Below are positions 54,815-63,983 of a stretch of 64,000 nt of DNA, one piece after another. Position numbers and translations under genes: made by a program. The notes under the pieces were generated by a model, which saw only the letters and a program-made list of their open reading frames with translations, made no database searches and was not told where the DNA came from. Numbering within the stretch: the stretch's first letter is position 1; each line of letters starts with the position of its first letter. This DNA is from Paenibacillus arenilitoris (GTDB lineage: Bacteria; Bacillota; Bacilli; Paenibacillales; Paenibacillaceae): NCBI RefSeq assembly GCF_014705655.1, contig NZ_JACXIY010000017.1:118429-182428 (forward strand), given 5' to 3'.

Positions 54815-55640
54815 AAAACATTTAGGGGGAGTTGACGGGACTGTGGAGAAACCGGAAAAACCATTTTCTTATTCGTTATTTGTAAAGCATTGGAAGGAAA
54901 AGTCGGCTGAGGAGCTGGCCTTCTTCCTAAGCGGTCTCGGCTTTGACGGCATCGAGCTTCCCGTTCGAGAGGGGTTTCAGGTTGAGCCTGAGACCGTCGG
55001 GAAATCGCTGCCGGCATTCGCCGTGAAGCTCGGCGAGCAAGGACTCAGCATATTCAGCGTTGCAGCTTCGACCGATGAACCGGTTTTCGCCGCATGTGCC
55101 GAGTCCGGGGTGCCGCTCATCCGGATTATGGTCAATATCGATCGGGACGGTTATAAAGCGACGGAAGAACGGACCCGGCGGAAGCTGGATCAGCTTGTCC
55201 CCCTCTGCGAAAAGTACGGCGTAAAGATCGCCTTCCAGCAGCATTACGGAAATTATATCGTCGACTCCAACGGCATTATGCGGATCGTGGATAACTTCAG
55301 CCCACACCATATCGGCGTTGTATGGGATGCGGCGCATGATGCGTTCGCGGGGCAGCAGCCCGAATACGGGTTGGACATCGTTTGGTCCCATCTGGCCATG
55401 GTCAATTTGAAAAACGGTTATTTTACCCGCAGCAACGGACCCGAGGCGGAAACCGCCGAATGGAAGCGCCATTATACGACCGGCCGTCACGGTATGGCCC
55501 ACTGGCCCAGAATTGCCGACTATGTGAAGCAGCGCGGCTATTCCGGCGTTGTATGCCTGACCGCCGAATATACGGATTTGGCGGGTAAAGACCGGTACAT
55601 CACTGAAGATCTTGCTTATGCGAAATCGCTCTTTAAGTAA
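54807..55640 (+). CDS. sugar phosphate isomerase/epimerase-like TIM barrel 2
   Basis: 277 residues if GTG 54807 is used, overlapping the previous gene by 8 bases; GTG 54843, after AGGGGGAG, is an alternative and conservation seems to start at KPFSYSLFVKHW. Same superfamily as its neighbour: FDGIELPVREGFQ, VKIAFQQHYG, HIGVVWDAAHDA, MVNLKNGYF, YSGVVCLTAEYTDL. It has a different pattern of putative metal ligands, so a different substrate or step is likely. Confidence 0.82.
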   Translation: MFKKHLGGVDGTVEKPEKPFSYSLFVKHWKEKSAEELAFFLSGLGFDGIELPVREGFQVEPETVGKSLPAFAVKLGEQGLSIFSVAASTDEPVFAACAESGVPLIRIMVNIDRDGYKATEERTRRKLDQLVPLCEKYGVKIAFQQHYGNYIVDSNGIMRIVDNFSPHHIGVVWDAAHDAFAGQQPEYGLDIVWSHLAMVNLKNGYFTRSNGPEAETAEWKRHYTTGRHGMAHWPRIADYVKQRGYSGVVCLTAEYTDLAGKDRYITEDLAYAKSLFK

Positions 55641-55656
55641 AGGGAGGTGAAGCGCC

Positions 55657-56622
55657 ATGGCCATGCAAAGCGAAGTGCAAATAGACGGTCTGGCAAAACC
55701 AACTGCACGGAGCCGATGGAAGCAGGTCATGTACGGGCTCAAACGGGATAAATATCTGTATCTTTTAATCGCTCCCGGTCTTTTGTTTTTTCTGTTATTC
55801 AAATATGTGCCAATGTGGGGAATCGTCATTGCCTTTCAAAATTATTCGCCATATATGGGCATAACGGAAAGTCCATGGGTTGGTTTTGAGCATTTTATCC
55901 GTTTTTTTTCGAATCAGGATTTTTACTTGCTGTTTCGCAATACGATGGCCATCAGCTTGCTCAAGCTGCTGTTCTTTTTCCCTTTGCCGATTTTGCTTTC
56001 TCTTTTACTGAACGAACTGCGCAGTGCGGTTTACAAAAAATGGATCCAATCCATTGTTTATATGCCGCACTTTCTTTCCTGGGTGATCATCGCGGGTATC
56101 ACATTCTTGCTGTTGTCGCAGTCTTCGGGGATTGTTAACAAAATGCTGGTCAGTTTAGGGTATGCCAAGTATGACTTCTTAACCAACGAAAACAATTTCT
56201 GGATCATGCTTGTCATTCAAAACATTTGGAAGGAGACCGGCTGGGGGACGATCATCTTCCTTGCCGCTATCGCCGGCGTGGATCCGCAGCTCTACGAAGC
56301 GGCTAAGATGGACGGGGCTAACCGGCTGCGCCAGGCTTGGCATATCACGCTGCCCGCGATCCGAAGCGTCATTGTCATTCTGTTCATCTTGAGGCTGGGC
56401 GATATTATGGACGTCGGATTCGAGCAAGTGTTTTTAATGATGAACGGAGCGGTGTCCAATGTTGCGGATGTATTTGAAACCTACGTTTACCGTGTCGGTA
56501 TTCAGCAGGGCCAGTTCAGCTTCAGTACCGCGGTCGGACTGTTCAAATCCGTTGTTGGATTGATTCTGGTTATTCTGGCCAACAAAGTGGCTAAACGCTT
56601 TGGCGAAGAAGGCGTCTATTAA
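55657..56622 (+). CDS. LplB-type sugar ABC permease, importer 2
   Basis: 321 residues, AGGGAGGTGA before ATG. Starts YLYLLIAPGLLFFLLFKYVPMWGIVIAFQNY, the LplB signature; EAA loop YEAAKMDGANRLRQAWHITLP. Six membrane segments. Sixteen bases after the isomerase gene. Works with the next permease and the lipoprotein at 57562; no ATPase gene in the operon. Confidence 0.92.
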   Translation: MAMQSEVQIDGLAKPTARSRWKQVMYGLKRDKYLYLLIAPGLLFFLLFKYVPMWGIVIAFQNYSPYMGITESPWVGFEHFIRFFSNQDFYLLFRNTMAISLLKLLFFFPLPILLSLLLNELRSAVYKKWIQSIVYMPHFLSWVIIAGITFLLLSQSSGIVNKMLVSLGYAKYDFLTNENNFWIMLVIQNIWKETGWGTIIFLAAIAGVDPQLYEAAKMDGANRLRQAWHITLPAIRSVIVILFILRLGDIMDVGFEQVFLMMNGAVSNVADVFETYVYRVGIQQGQFSFSTAVGLFKSVVGLILVILANKVAKRFGEEGVY

Positions 56623-56652
56623 TCGCGAACGATCAGAAACGGGGTGAACAGA

Positions 56653-57534
56653 ATGAAACGGAGCATAAGCGGCCGCCTATTTGATGCGGCGAATATAACG
56701 GTACTGGCGCTTGTAGGGATCCTTACGCTTTTCCCGCTGTATTACGTCGTCGTCGTATCTTTTACTGATCCGGCGGAGTACATAAGGAAGCAAGGCTATG
56801 TCTTGTTTCCGCAAAGCTGGACGTTTGATTCCTATAACTATTTGCTGTCTACGTCGGCCTTTAAGAACGCTACGCTGATCAGCGCGTTTCTGGCCATTGT
56901 CGGAACGGCTTTGAGCCTGGTAGTGACCTCGGCATTCTCCTACGGTTTATCTCGCAAGCGATTGCAAGGCAGAAGATTCATGATGCTGCTCATTCTTATT
57001 ACGATTTTGTTTGGTCCAGGATTGATCCCGCCTTATCTGCTTGTTCGCGATCTGGGACTGATCAACAGCGTATGGTCCCTGATTCTGCCGGTGCTGACAA
57101 GCGGGTGGTATGTCATTCTGATGAAGAGCTTCTTCGACAGTATTCCGGTTGAATTGGAGGAATCCGCCGTTATCGACGGTTCGACCGACATCGGCGTTTT
57201 CTTCCGGATCGTCCTTCCGTTATCGCTTCCCGCACTGGCCGCATTTGGATTATTTTATGCGGTGGGCTACTGGAACACCTTTTTTAACGCTGTTCTTTAC
57301 ATTAACGATTATACGAAGTGGCCGCTTCAGCTTGTGCTGCGCAATATGCTGATCGACTCTTCCACCCAGGCGGGAGGAACGGCTGCAGCGGAAATGATGG
57401 CGGAACAAAATATCCCTACCGAAACTTTAAAAATGGCTGCGGTCGTCATCGCGACGTTCCCGATCCTGTGTGTTTATCCGTTCCTGCAAAAGCATTTTGC
57501 CAAAGGCGTCATGCTGGGTTCGGTGAAAGGATAA
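56653..57534 (+). CDS. LplC-type sugar ABC permease, importer 2
   Basis: 293 residues from ATG 56653, five bases after GGGGTGA; a GTG at 56644 is inside that site. Six membrane segments, EAA loop LEESAVIDGSTDIGVFFRIVLP, C-terminus LQKHFAKGVMLGSVKG. Partner of the preceding permease. Confidence 0.92.
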   Translation: MKRSISGRLFDAANITVLALVGILTLFPLYYVVVVSFTDPAEYIRKQGYVLFPQSWTFDSYNYLLSTSAFKNATLISAFLAIVGTALSLVVTSAFSYGLSRKRLQGRRFMMLLILITILFGPGLIPPYLLVRDLGLINSVWSLILPVLTSGWYVILMKSFFDSIPVELEESAVIDGSTDIGVFFRIVLPLSLPALAAFGLFYAVGYWNTFFNAVLYINDYTKWPLQLVLRNMLIDSSTQAGGTAAAEMMAEQNIPTETLKMAAVVIATFPILCVYPFLQKHFAKGVMLGSVKG

Positions 57535-57561
57535 TCATAGAATAATTCGAGGAGGGTTAGC

Positions 57562-59112
57562 ATGAAAGAAAAAGAGAGGTTTATGAAACGCAAAGCGGTA
57601 CGCCCATCTTTCGTATTTGTCTTGGCGGTATCCATCTTGTCGGGCTGCTCGGGCAATTCGGCGCCAGGCACGTCCACGAGCACGAACACGGGAGCAACCG
57701 GTACCTCAGCTCAGGAGAAGCCGACGGAAATTAGTATTTTCACCGAATTCAGCACGTCTGAGCCGCCGGCCGCCGACAATCCGGTTACGAAGGAATTCGA
57801 GAAACGGACGAATACGAAGCTGAATATTACCTGGGCATCACCGAATGGTTGGGAAGAGAAGCAGAATGTATTGCTCGCTTCGGGTGACATGCCCGATCTG
57901 ATGAAGATCAAGGACATGAAGCAAACGCAGGCGATTACGATGATCAAGCAAGGCGCTTTTTGGGATTTGGGTCCATATTTGAAAGACTATGAGAATTTAT
58001 CGGCATATCCGCAAGAAATTATGGACCGTGTGAAGGTGGATGGCAAACAGTATATACTGCCGTCGGTACGTCCGCTTCACGGAAGCAGCTTTTTTAATAT
58101 CCGCCAAGATTGGCTGGATAACCTGGGCCTCAAGATGCCGCGTACGATGGATGAGTTTTATGCCGCTGCGAAAGCGTTCGTGGAGCAAGACCCGGACAAG
58201 AACGGCCAGGCGGACACGTACGGATATAACGGCAAGGACTGGGGGAAAGTAATCGGAATTTTCAATCATAGCAACGGGAAATGGAAAGAGGTCGACGGCA
58301 AGCTGGTGGATACCGATCTGGAACCGGGAACAAGAGAAGGTCTCCTTTACCTGAATAAGATGTACACGGAAAAAATAATCCCCGAAGACTTTGCCGTGAT
58401 GAAGACGACGGACTTTGAAAACATGGCGAAAGCGGGTAAAGCCGGCGTTCAAATGGATACGACGGAAGGCGTCTTCCGCTCAACCGAAGGGGCGCGCAAG
58501 CTTGACCCGAAAGCGGATTTCGTGGCGATGACTTATCTGGAAAGCGCGGCCGGCAAAATGGTTCATACAGGCTCCGGATTTGCCGGACTATACTTGATCC
58601 CGAAAAAAGTCCCTGAAGAGAAGATGAAGAAAATTCTCGCTTTGATGGACTACGGCGCATCCGAGGAGGGCTTTGAATTGGCCTGTTACGGACTGGAAGG
58701 CGTCCACTTCACGGTCGCGGACGGCTTCAAAACAGCTACGGAGCAAGCGGTTAAAGAAAGCGTATCGCAAAGCTCGTTCGGCAAAATTTTCACGAGATAC
58801 GATCAATATCTCTGGGCTTACCGCGTAGGCATGCCGAAGGATATGTTCGAACGGAACAAGAATATTGTAGACGAGCGTGCCAATTACGGAATATCCGACG
58901 TATCGATAGGATTGCTATCCGAAACCGATTTGCTGATGGGGCCTGATTTTAATAAGAAGATTGAAGATATGAAAATTAAAGTGATTATGGGCAAAGAACC
59001 GATTGAATCGTGGGATGCCCTTGTGGAGACGCTTAAGGCCGACGCCAACTATATGAAGATTATCGAAGAATTCAATCAAGCCTATCAGGACAGAAAGAAT
59101 GCCGCAAGCTAA
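57562..59112 (+). CDS. sugar-binding lipoprotein of ABC importer 2
   Basis: 516 residues, GAGGAGGG before ATG. Lipobox SILSGC with Cys29, then a Ser/Thr-rich linker (NSAPGTSTSTNTGATGTSAQ). Binding domain starts EISIFTEFSTSEPP and includes the loop DPDKNGQADTYGY seen in the LipO group. Only distantly like the importer-1 lipoprotein, so the ligands should differ. Confidence 0.92.
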   Translation: MKEKERFMKRKAVRPSFVFVLAVSILSGCSGNSAPGTSTSTNTGATGTSAQEKPTEISIFTEFSTSEPPAADNPVTKEFEKRTNTKLNITWASPNGWEEKQNVLLASGDMPDLMKIKDMKQTQAITMIKQGAFWDLGPYLKDYENLSAYPQEIMDRVKVDGKQYILPSVRPLHGSSFFNIRQDWLDNLGLKMPRTMDEFYAAAKAFVEQDPDKNGQADTYGYNGKDWGKVIGIFNHSNGKWKEVDGKLVDTDLEPGTREGLLYLNKMYTEKIIPEDFAVMKTTDFENMAKAGKAGVQMDTTEGVFRSTEGARKLDPKADFVAMTYLESAAGKMVHTGSGFAGLYLIPKKVPEEKMKKILALMDYGASEEGFELACYGLEGVHFTVADGFKTATEQAVKESVSQSSFGKIFTRYDQYLWAYRVGMPKDMFERNKNIVDERANYGISDVSIGLLSETDLLMGPDFNKKIEDMKIKVIMGKEPIESWDALVETLKADANYMKIIEEFNQAYQDRKNAAS

Positions 59113-59141
59113 CTGAATAGCGAAAAGGAGTCGAGAGGTCT

Positions 59142-60170
59142 ATGCCGCAAAAACTGCGACTCGCCGTTGTCGGATTGGGGCGCGTGTCGAAGTCCCATCT
59201 TCCGGCGGTACGAGAATTAGCCGATAAAATGGAGCTGGTTGCGCTCGTAACGCGCGATGAAGGCAAGCTGAGGCAGGAAGCCGAACAGTGGGAAGGGGTA
59301 AAAACGTATACTTCCTATGACGATGCGGTCCATGATCCGGATATCGATGCTTTCCTGCTGCTGCTGCCTCATCATCTTCACGCGGAATATTCGATTAATG
59401 CGCTTCGCGCCGGCAAGCATGTCCTGGTTGAAAAGCCTATGGCCATGAATGTGCGGGAAGCGGAGCAAATGGTTTCAGCAGCTGGGGAGAAGGGCGCAAC
59501 GCTGATGATCGGTCAAAGCCGTCGTTTCTTCAGCCCTGTCATCGAGTCCATCAAAAGGGTCAGAGCGAAAGAAATCGGCGATCTGATCAATATCAATGCG
59601 CTGCTGCTCGCTTACATGGATAAGCCGGCAACCGACTGGTGGAAGGACGATTCGAAAATCGGCGGATTTATTATACCGCTCTGGGGCAGCCATATTTTAG
59701 ATTATATCCTATGGGCCTACGATAAATTGCCGCTTTCGGTTTATGCGCAAGGGCATTCCAACAATCCGAACTGGAGCGGGGAGGATGAGGTCGCCATTTC
59801 GCTGAATTTCGGCGAAGGTCAGATGGCTAACGTGCTTATGTCGTTTAATGCGGGCACCCGGCCGGCGGATGCGGAAGGTTTGACAGGCAAACGGATATGG
59901 TCGACGCAGAACAGCATTTACGAACGATATGTGATCGGGACGAACGGAATTATCCAGCTGAAGGATGAATACGAACTGCTGGTTAACGGTGAAAAGCAGG
60001 ATGAGTGCGATAGAACAAACGCCAACTTCACTCGTCAGCTGGAAGAATTCGCGGACGCGATCCGTGAAGGACGGGAACCTCTCGCTTCGGGACAGGAAAT
60101 CATTCGCGTGATGAAAGTGATAGACGCCTGTTTCGAATCGATCCGCACGCATCAAGTTGTAACGATATAG
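59142..60170 (+). CDS. Gfo/Idh/MocA-family sugar dehydrogenase
   Basis: 342 residues. Rossmann start LRLAVVGLGRVSKSHLPAVRE, the EKP motif VLVEKPM (Lys98 as the catalytic base), and a C-terminal sheet domain with IIPLWGSHILDYILW, whose His is typical of the active site. NAD(P)-dependent oxidation of a ring hydroxyl of a sugar, inositol or glycoside is expected. In an operon with two TIM-barrel isomerase-like proteins, a 3-keto-sugar route is plausible but unproven. Confidence 0.88.
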   Translation: MPQKLRLAVVGLGRVSKSHLPAVRELADKMELVALVTRDEGKLRQEAEQWEGVKTYTSYDDAVHDPDIDAFLLLLPHHLHAEYSINALRAGKHVLVEKPMAMNVREAEQMVSAAGEKGATLMIGQSRRFFSPVIESIKRVRAKEIGDLININALLLAYMDKPATDWWKDDSKIGGFIIPLWGSHILDYILWAYDKLPLSVYAQGHSNNPNWSGEDEVAISLNFGEGQMANVLMSFNAGTRPADAEGLTGKRIWSTQNSIYERYVIGTNGIIQLKDEYELLVNGEKQDECDRTNANFTRQLEEFADAIREGREPLASGQEIIRVMKVIDACFESIRTHQVVTI

Positions 60171-60206
60171 ATCCGGTGTAAAAACACCTTATAAGGGGAG
60201 GATCAT

Positions 60207-61199
60207 ATGAAGATGAAAGCATTGGTGCTGTCTCCGGCATCGCGTTTGAGAGAGGTTTGCTCCGACAAATGCCGGGCACTGTTGAATGAACATTTCGATG
60301 TTACCTGGAATGAAACGAGTAGAGATTACACGAAGGAGGAGCTGGCGGAACTGGTAAGCGACGTCGAAGTTATGATTACGAGCTGGGGATCGCCGTCTCT
60401 TACGGATGACGTTTTGTCGAAAGCGAACAAGCTCCGCGCGGTCGGGCATGCTGCCGGATCGGTGAAGAATCTCGTGCCGAAGCAAATTTTCTCCCGCGGT
60501 GTGAGGGTCTTTTCCGCAGCTCCCCGCATTGCTTTAAGCGTGGGGGAATACTGCCTTGCCGCGCTGCTTGCCTCTTTGCGCTATTTGCCGGTGCTGGACG
60601 CATCCTTGCGGGCCGGTCAATGGAGAGAGCTCGGTCTGAAAGGAAGAGAGCTTACCGGCAGTACGATCGGAATCATTTCAGCCAGTTCCACGGCCCGCGC
60701 TTTCATTAAATTGCTCGCGCCATTTCAAGTGAACGTGCTTATTTACGATCCGTACTTGACGGAGGAAGCCGCGGCCGGCCTTAACGCCAGAAGGGCATCG
60801 CTTGAAGAGGTGATGAGCTGCCCGATTATTTCCGTACACGCGCCGAAGCTGCCCGCAACGGAAAGAATGTTAAGCCGCGAATTATTGGCGCTTATTCCCG
60901 ACGGCGCAGTCTTTATTAACTCTTCGCGCGGTTCGGTTGTGGATGAACAAGCGTTTATGGAGCAGCTTCAAAGCGGACGTTTTTTTGCCGCACTCGATGT
61001 ATTTGAGAAGGAACCGCTCGCAGCGGACAGTCCGATCCGTTCCCTGCCGAATGTGCTCCTTACGCCGCATATCGCCGGAGCATCGGTTCAAGGTCATCTC
61101 TCGTTGATGGAAGAAGTGGTAAAGGATATGATACAAGGCTTAAATCAGGAAAATTCGGCTTACGAAGTAAACGAGCGAATGTGGGAAGTTATGGCTTAG
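60207..61199 (+). CDS. 2-hydroxyacid dehydrogenase-like protein with altered Rossmann motif
   Basis: 330 residues. The fold is that of D-isomer 2-hydroxyacid dehydrogenases: catalytic Arg241 in SSRGSVVDE, the Glu region DVFEKEPL (267-269) and His288 in LTPHIAGAS are retained. The dinucleotide-binding turn, however, reads GSTIGIISASSTARAFI (151-167): the usual G-x-G-x-x-G positions are Ser158, Ser160 and Ala163. Either NAD(P) is bound differently or the protein is no longer a dehydrogenase. The gene is intact, with AAGGGGAGG upstream. Confidence 0.82.
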   Translation: MKMKALVLSPASRLREVCSDKCRALLNEHFDVTWNETSRDYTKEELAELVSDVEVMITSWGSPSLTDDVLSKANKLRAVGHAAGSVKNLVPKQIFSRGVRVFSAAPRIALSVGEYCLAALLASLRYLPVLDASLRAGQWRELGLKGRELTGSTIGIISASSTARAFIKLLAPFQVNVLIYDPYLTEEAAAGLNARRASLEEVMSCPIISVHAPKLPATERMLSRELLALIPDGAVFINSSRGSVVDEQAFMEQLQSGRFFAALDVFEKEPLAADSPIRSLPNVLLTPHIAGASVQGHLSLMEEVVKDMIQGLNQENSAYEVNERMWEVMA

Positions 61200-61246
61200 G
61201 AGCAATAAACGATATAACCTTTGATAGCGCCGAAAGGAGAACGCAG

Positions 61247-62278
61247 ATGGTAAGGAAAATGTCCGTGCCGCCTATGGAACTGGTGGATGATGACGGTCCT
61301 GGAACGCAAATGTGCGCAGTCATGGACGCGATTGGCGAAATAAGCGTCAAGCGGGCTTTGATTCCGGAGCCAAAAGATGGAGAAGTGCGGGTTAAGGTCA
61401 AATGGGTCGGGATTTGCGGCAGCGACGTTGAAGTATTCCGCGGCGCGCGCGAACCTGAGTTTATTACATACCCTACGCGGCTTGGACATGAAGTAGCCGG
61501 CGTCATCGATAAAGTCGGATCTAATGTGATCGGCGTTAAAGTAGGGGATCATGTCGCATTAAGATATGTTTGGGGCGCATTTGCCGAATATGTATGCTGC
61601 AGTCCTTTTTCCGCAAAAGTGCTGCCGAAAGATCTTCCGCTCATCGAAGGCTCTTTAATTGAAGTGCTTCCGGGCATCCTTCATGCCGCAGAACTTGCAG
61701 ACATCTCACCTAATAAGAATGTTCTAATTACCGGACAAGGGGTCAGCGGTCTGGTCATGACTCAAGTGGTTAATCTGTTTAGTCCGCGAAATTTAGCGGT
61801 TACGGATCTGTTTGACGAGAAGCTTGCACTGGCCCGGAAATACGGGGCCACCCATACTTACAAGATGCCTCACGAGCATGCCAATACGATGGATATTGCA
61901 GGGGCGGATTTTCCGGACGGCTTCGACGTGGTCATTCCTTGTCTATTGGAAGGAGCCGGTATGGTGGACGCCATCCATGCCGCCGCCCAGAACGGCCGCA
62001 TCGTCATGTATGGCTGCATCGGAACCTGTCATAAGCCTGTCGACTTCTTCAAGGTTCATAAGAAGAGGCTCGATATTTTTTCGACGGAGCCGAAACGGGA
62101 TATCGACAATCGGCGTTACTTCGACGAAGGGCTCAGACTTGTGCTGGACGGATTGGTAAATACGGAGGAAATGATTACTCACGTTGTTCCGTTAGCGGAA
62201 GTAGCCCGGGCGTTCCAATTGAGGAACGAGCATAAAGGCGACACGATTCATGTCATGATTGATTGCGAAGTTACCTAA
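61247..62278 (+). CDS. zinc-type MDR alcohol/polyol dehydrogenase
   Basis: 343 residues from ATG 61247, seven bases after AAGGAG; an in-frame ATG at 61181 overlaps the previous gene. Catalytic-zinc residues Cys57 (GICGSDVEVF) and His81/Glu82 (LGHEVAG); nucleotide-binding NVLITGQGVSGLVMTQV. The four-cysteine structural-zinc lobe is absent, as in several sugar dehydrogenases. Probably NAD(P)-dependent oxidation of a polyol or sugar from the imported oligosaccharide. Confidence 0.87.
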   Translation: MVRKMSVPPMELVDDDGPGTQMCAVMDAIGEISVKRALIPEPKDGEVRVKVKWVGICGSDVEVFRGAREPEFITYPTRLGHEVAGVIDKVGSNVIGVKVGDHVALRYVWGAFAEYVCCSPFSAKVLPKDLPLIEGSLIEVLPGILHAAELADISPNKNVLITGQGVSGLVMTQVVNLFSPRNLAVTDLFDEKLALARKYGATHTYKMPHEHANTMDIAGADFPDGFDVVIPCLLEGAGMVDAIHAAAQNGRIVMYGCIGTCHKPVDFFKVHKKRLDIFSTEPKRDIDNRRYFDEGLRLVLDGLVNTEEMITHVVPLAEVARAFQLRNEHKGDTIHVMIDCEVT

Positions 62279-62317
62279 CTGCCGAATAACTTCTTGAATT
62301 CTGGAGGAACGATACCT

Positions 62318-63463
62318 ATGAAGATTCAGGAATTGACGCCAACCGATTTGGAAGGGCTCTGGACGAAGATTGAAAATAAGGTCAACCGCATGATGGAACA
62401 GATCGGGGACAAGATTCCCCATGTGGCCAAAGCCGACGGTGTTTATGATCATACCCGCAGCGATGCCTGGACATCCGGATTTTGGCCGGGGATCTTGTGG
62501 CTGATGCACGATGTGACCGGCAAGGAGCATTATAAGACCGCCGCATGGGATTGGGACAGAAGGATAGAGGAAAACTTCATCCGGGCATCCAATCTTCATC
62601 ATGATGTGGGGTTCCAATTTTTACCGACAGCCGTGATCAAATATAAACTGACGGGAGATGCTGATGCGCGCAGAATCGGATTGGAAGCCGCTAACTTTCT
62701 GGCCGGCCGCTTTAACCTGGCCGGCAAATTCATTCGCGCCTGGAACAATGGCGTCCGAGCGTGGCATGAAGGTAATACAGGATGGTCCATTATCGATTGT
62801 ATGATGAATCTTCCTTTATTGATGTGGGCTTCGGAAGAGCTGGACGATCCGAGATTCAGTCACATCGCCCTTGCCCATGCGGAGATGGCGCTTACGAACT
62901 TTATACGTGAGGACGGCTCGGTACGGCATATTTGCTGCTTTAATCCGATAACGGGGGAGTTCTCGCATGAATTGGGCGGACAGGGCTTTGCTCCGGGATC
63001 GGCCTGGAGCCGAGGAACGGCTTGGGCTCTCTACGGTTTCTCGACCATGTACCGACTCACCGGACATGCACGTTTTCTGGATGCCTCCAAGCGTGTCGCC
63101 GACTTCTTTCTGGCGAGTGTGGAAGTGGACCTGATTCCCCTTTGGGATTTCCGGGTGGATGACAGGGGCAAGGCGCCGCGGGATTCTTCGGCAGCGGCCA
63201 TAGCTGCATCCGGTTTGATCGATCTTTCCAAGCATGTACCGGAATCCGATTCCAGTCTGTATCTAGGGGCGGCGAAACGCATCATGCAATCGTTGACGCA
63301 GCATTACGCAACGTGGGAACAGCCTGGGCATGAGGCCATTTTGCTCCATGGTACGGGAAATCTGCCTCAAGGCCAGAATATCGATGTATCGTTAATTTAC
63401 GGAGACTATTATTATGTGGAAGCCGCTGCTAAATTGAAAGGCTGGGGCAACGCTATCTTTTAA
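62318..63463 (+). CDS. unsaturated glucuronyl hydrolase, GH88
   Basis: 381 residues from ATG 62318 (TGGAGGAACG upstream), close to the 377 residues of the Bacillus enzyme. The (alpha/alpha)6 barrel includes SDAWTSGFWPGILWLMHD and the two catalytic aspartates, Asp96 in HHDVGFQ and Asp160 in IIDCMMN, at nearly the same spacing as the known enzyme's Asp88 and Asp149. It hydrates the 4,5-double bond of the uronic acid that polysaccharide lyases leave on oligosaccharides, releasing a keto-uronate. No signal peptide. It implies lyase products are imported. Last gene of the operon. Confidence 0.92.
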   Translation: MKIQELTPTDLEGLWTKIENKVNRMMEQIGDKIPHVAKADGVYDHTRSDAWTSGFWPGILWLMHDVTGKEHYKTAAWDWDRRIEENFIRASNLHHDVGFQFLPTAVIKYKLTGDADARRIGLEAANFLAGRFNLAGKFIRAWNNGVRAWHEGNTGWSIIDCMMNLPLLMWASEELDDPRFSHIALAHAEMALTNFIREDGSVRHICCFNPITGEFSHELGGQGFAPGSAWSRGTAWALYGFSTMYRLTGHARFLDASKRVADFFLASVEVDLIPLWDFRVDDRGKAPRDSSAAAIAASGLIDLSKHVPESDSSLYLGAAKRIMQSLTQHYATWEQPGHEAILLHGTGNLPQGQNIDVSLIYGDYYYVEAAAKLKGWGNAIF

Positions 63464-63525
63464 TCTGTAGTATTGCTGACAGGCTATATCAAAGACTTGA
63501 CTAAAGAATCAAGAACTTGGCTTTG

Positions 63526-63572
63526 ACACAATAATCCCGCAATCGAATTTACGATTTGCGGGATTATTGTGT
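63526..63572 (+). terminator. large hairpin ending the nine-gene operon
   Basis: Arms 63526-63545 and 63552-63572 pair over 20 bp with one bulged T; 6-base loop. No T-run follows, but A/T-rich ends of the stem may serve. The rest of 63464-63755 shows nothing. Confidence 0.7.
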
Positions 63573-63755
63573 GGTCCATAAGAGCTTAAACCGATTATTA
63601 TACATATGTACAAAATACGAGTTTTGTGAAAAAGTATTGAGGAGCAGACGAGATTGACTTTATTCGGGTTTCACCGGTTTTATTTTCGATCAATCTCATT
63701 TCGTGCGGTAATATCGTAAAATGCACAATCAATTCGTCCAGTTCCCAATTTCGTT

Positions 63756-63983
63756 TCATAAGCATCCCCTTCCCAGATCATCTTGGGTAATACCGATGTA
63801 AGCTAGCGTGATACGAGGTGACGAATGGTTAAGCAACCTTTGTATTATCGTAATATCCACACTTTGTTGAAAAGCATGATACCCAAATGTCTTTCGGAGC
63901 GTGTGTGTACCTATTGTTTTTTGCAAGCGAAAAATGCTTAAACTTGCTGCGAAAAATGCCAAGTCCACTCGCCAGTTGAATTG
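63756..63983 (-). pseudogene. tyrosine recombinase C-terminal remnant
   Basis: On the minus strand the frame after a stop at 63984 reads WRVDLAFFAASLSIFRLQ, then IGTHTLRKTFGYHAFQQSVD and LLNHSSPRITLAYIGITQDD. This holds the H-x-L-R box, the second His (LLNHSS) and the tyrosine nucleophile (AYIGI) of phage-type integrases. The N-terminal ~200 residues and the first catalytic Arg are missing within the window, and the C-terminus departs from the family after DDLG. Likely a decayed mobile-element integrase. Confidence 0.72.

Noticed and set aside
54927..55829. A 300-codon minus-strand frame across the second TIM-barrel gene and permease start
   Set aside because: Crosses a gene boundary of the plus-strand operon and has no recognisable content.
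60207..61199. Possibility that the 2-hydroxyacid dehydrogenase-like gene is a pseudogene
   Set aside because: Full length, good ribosome site, intact catalytic residues, and operon spacing typical of its neighbours; only the cofactor motif is changed.
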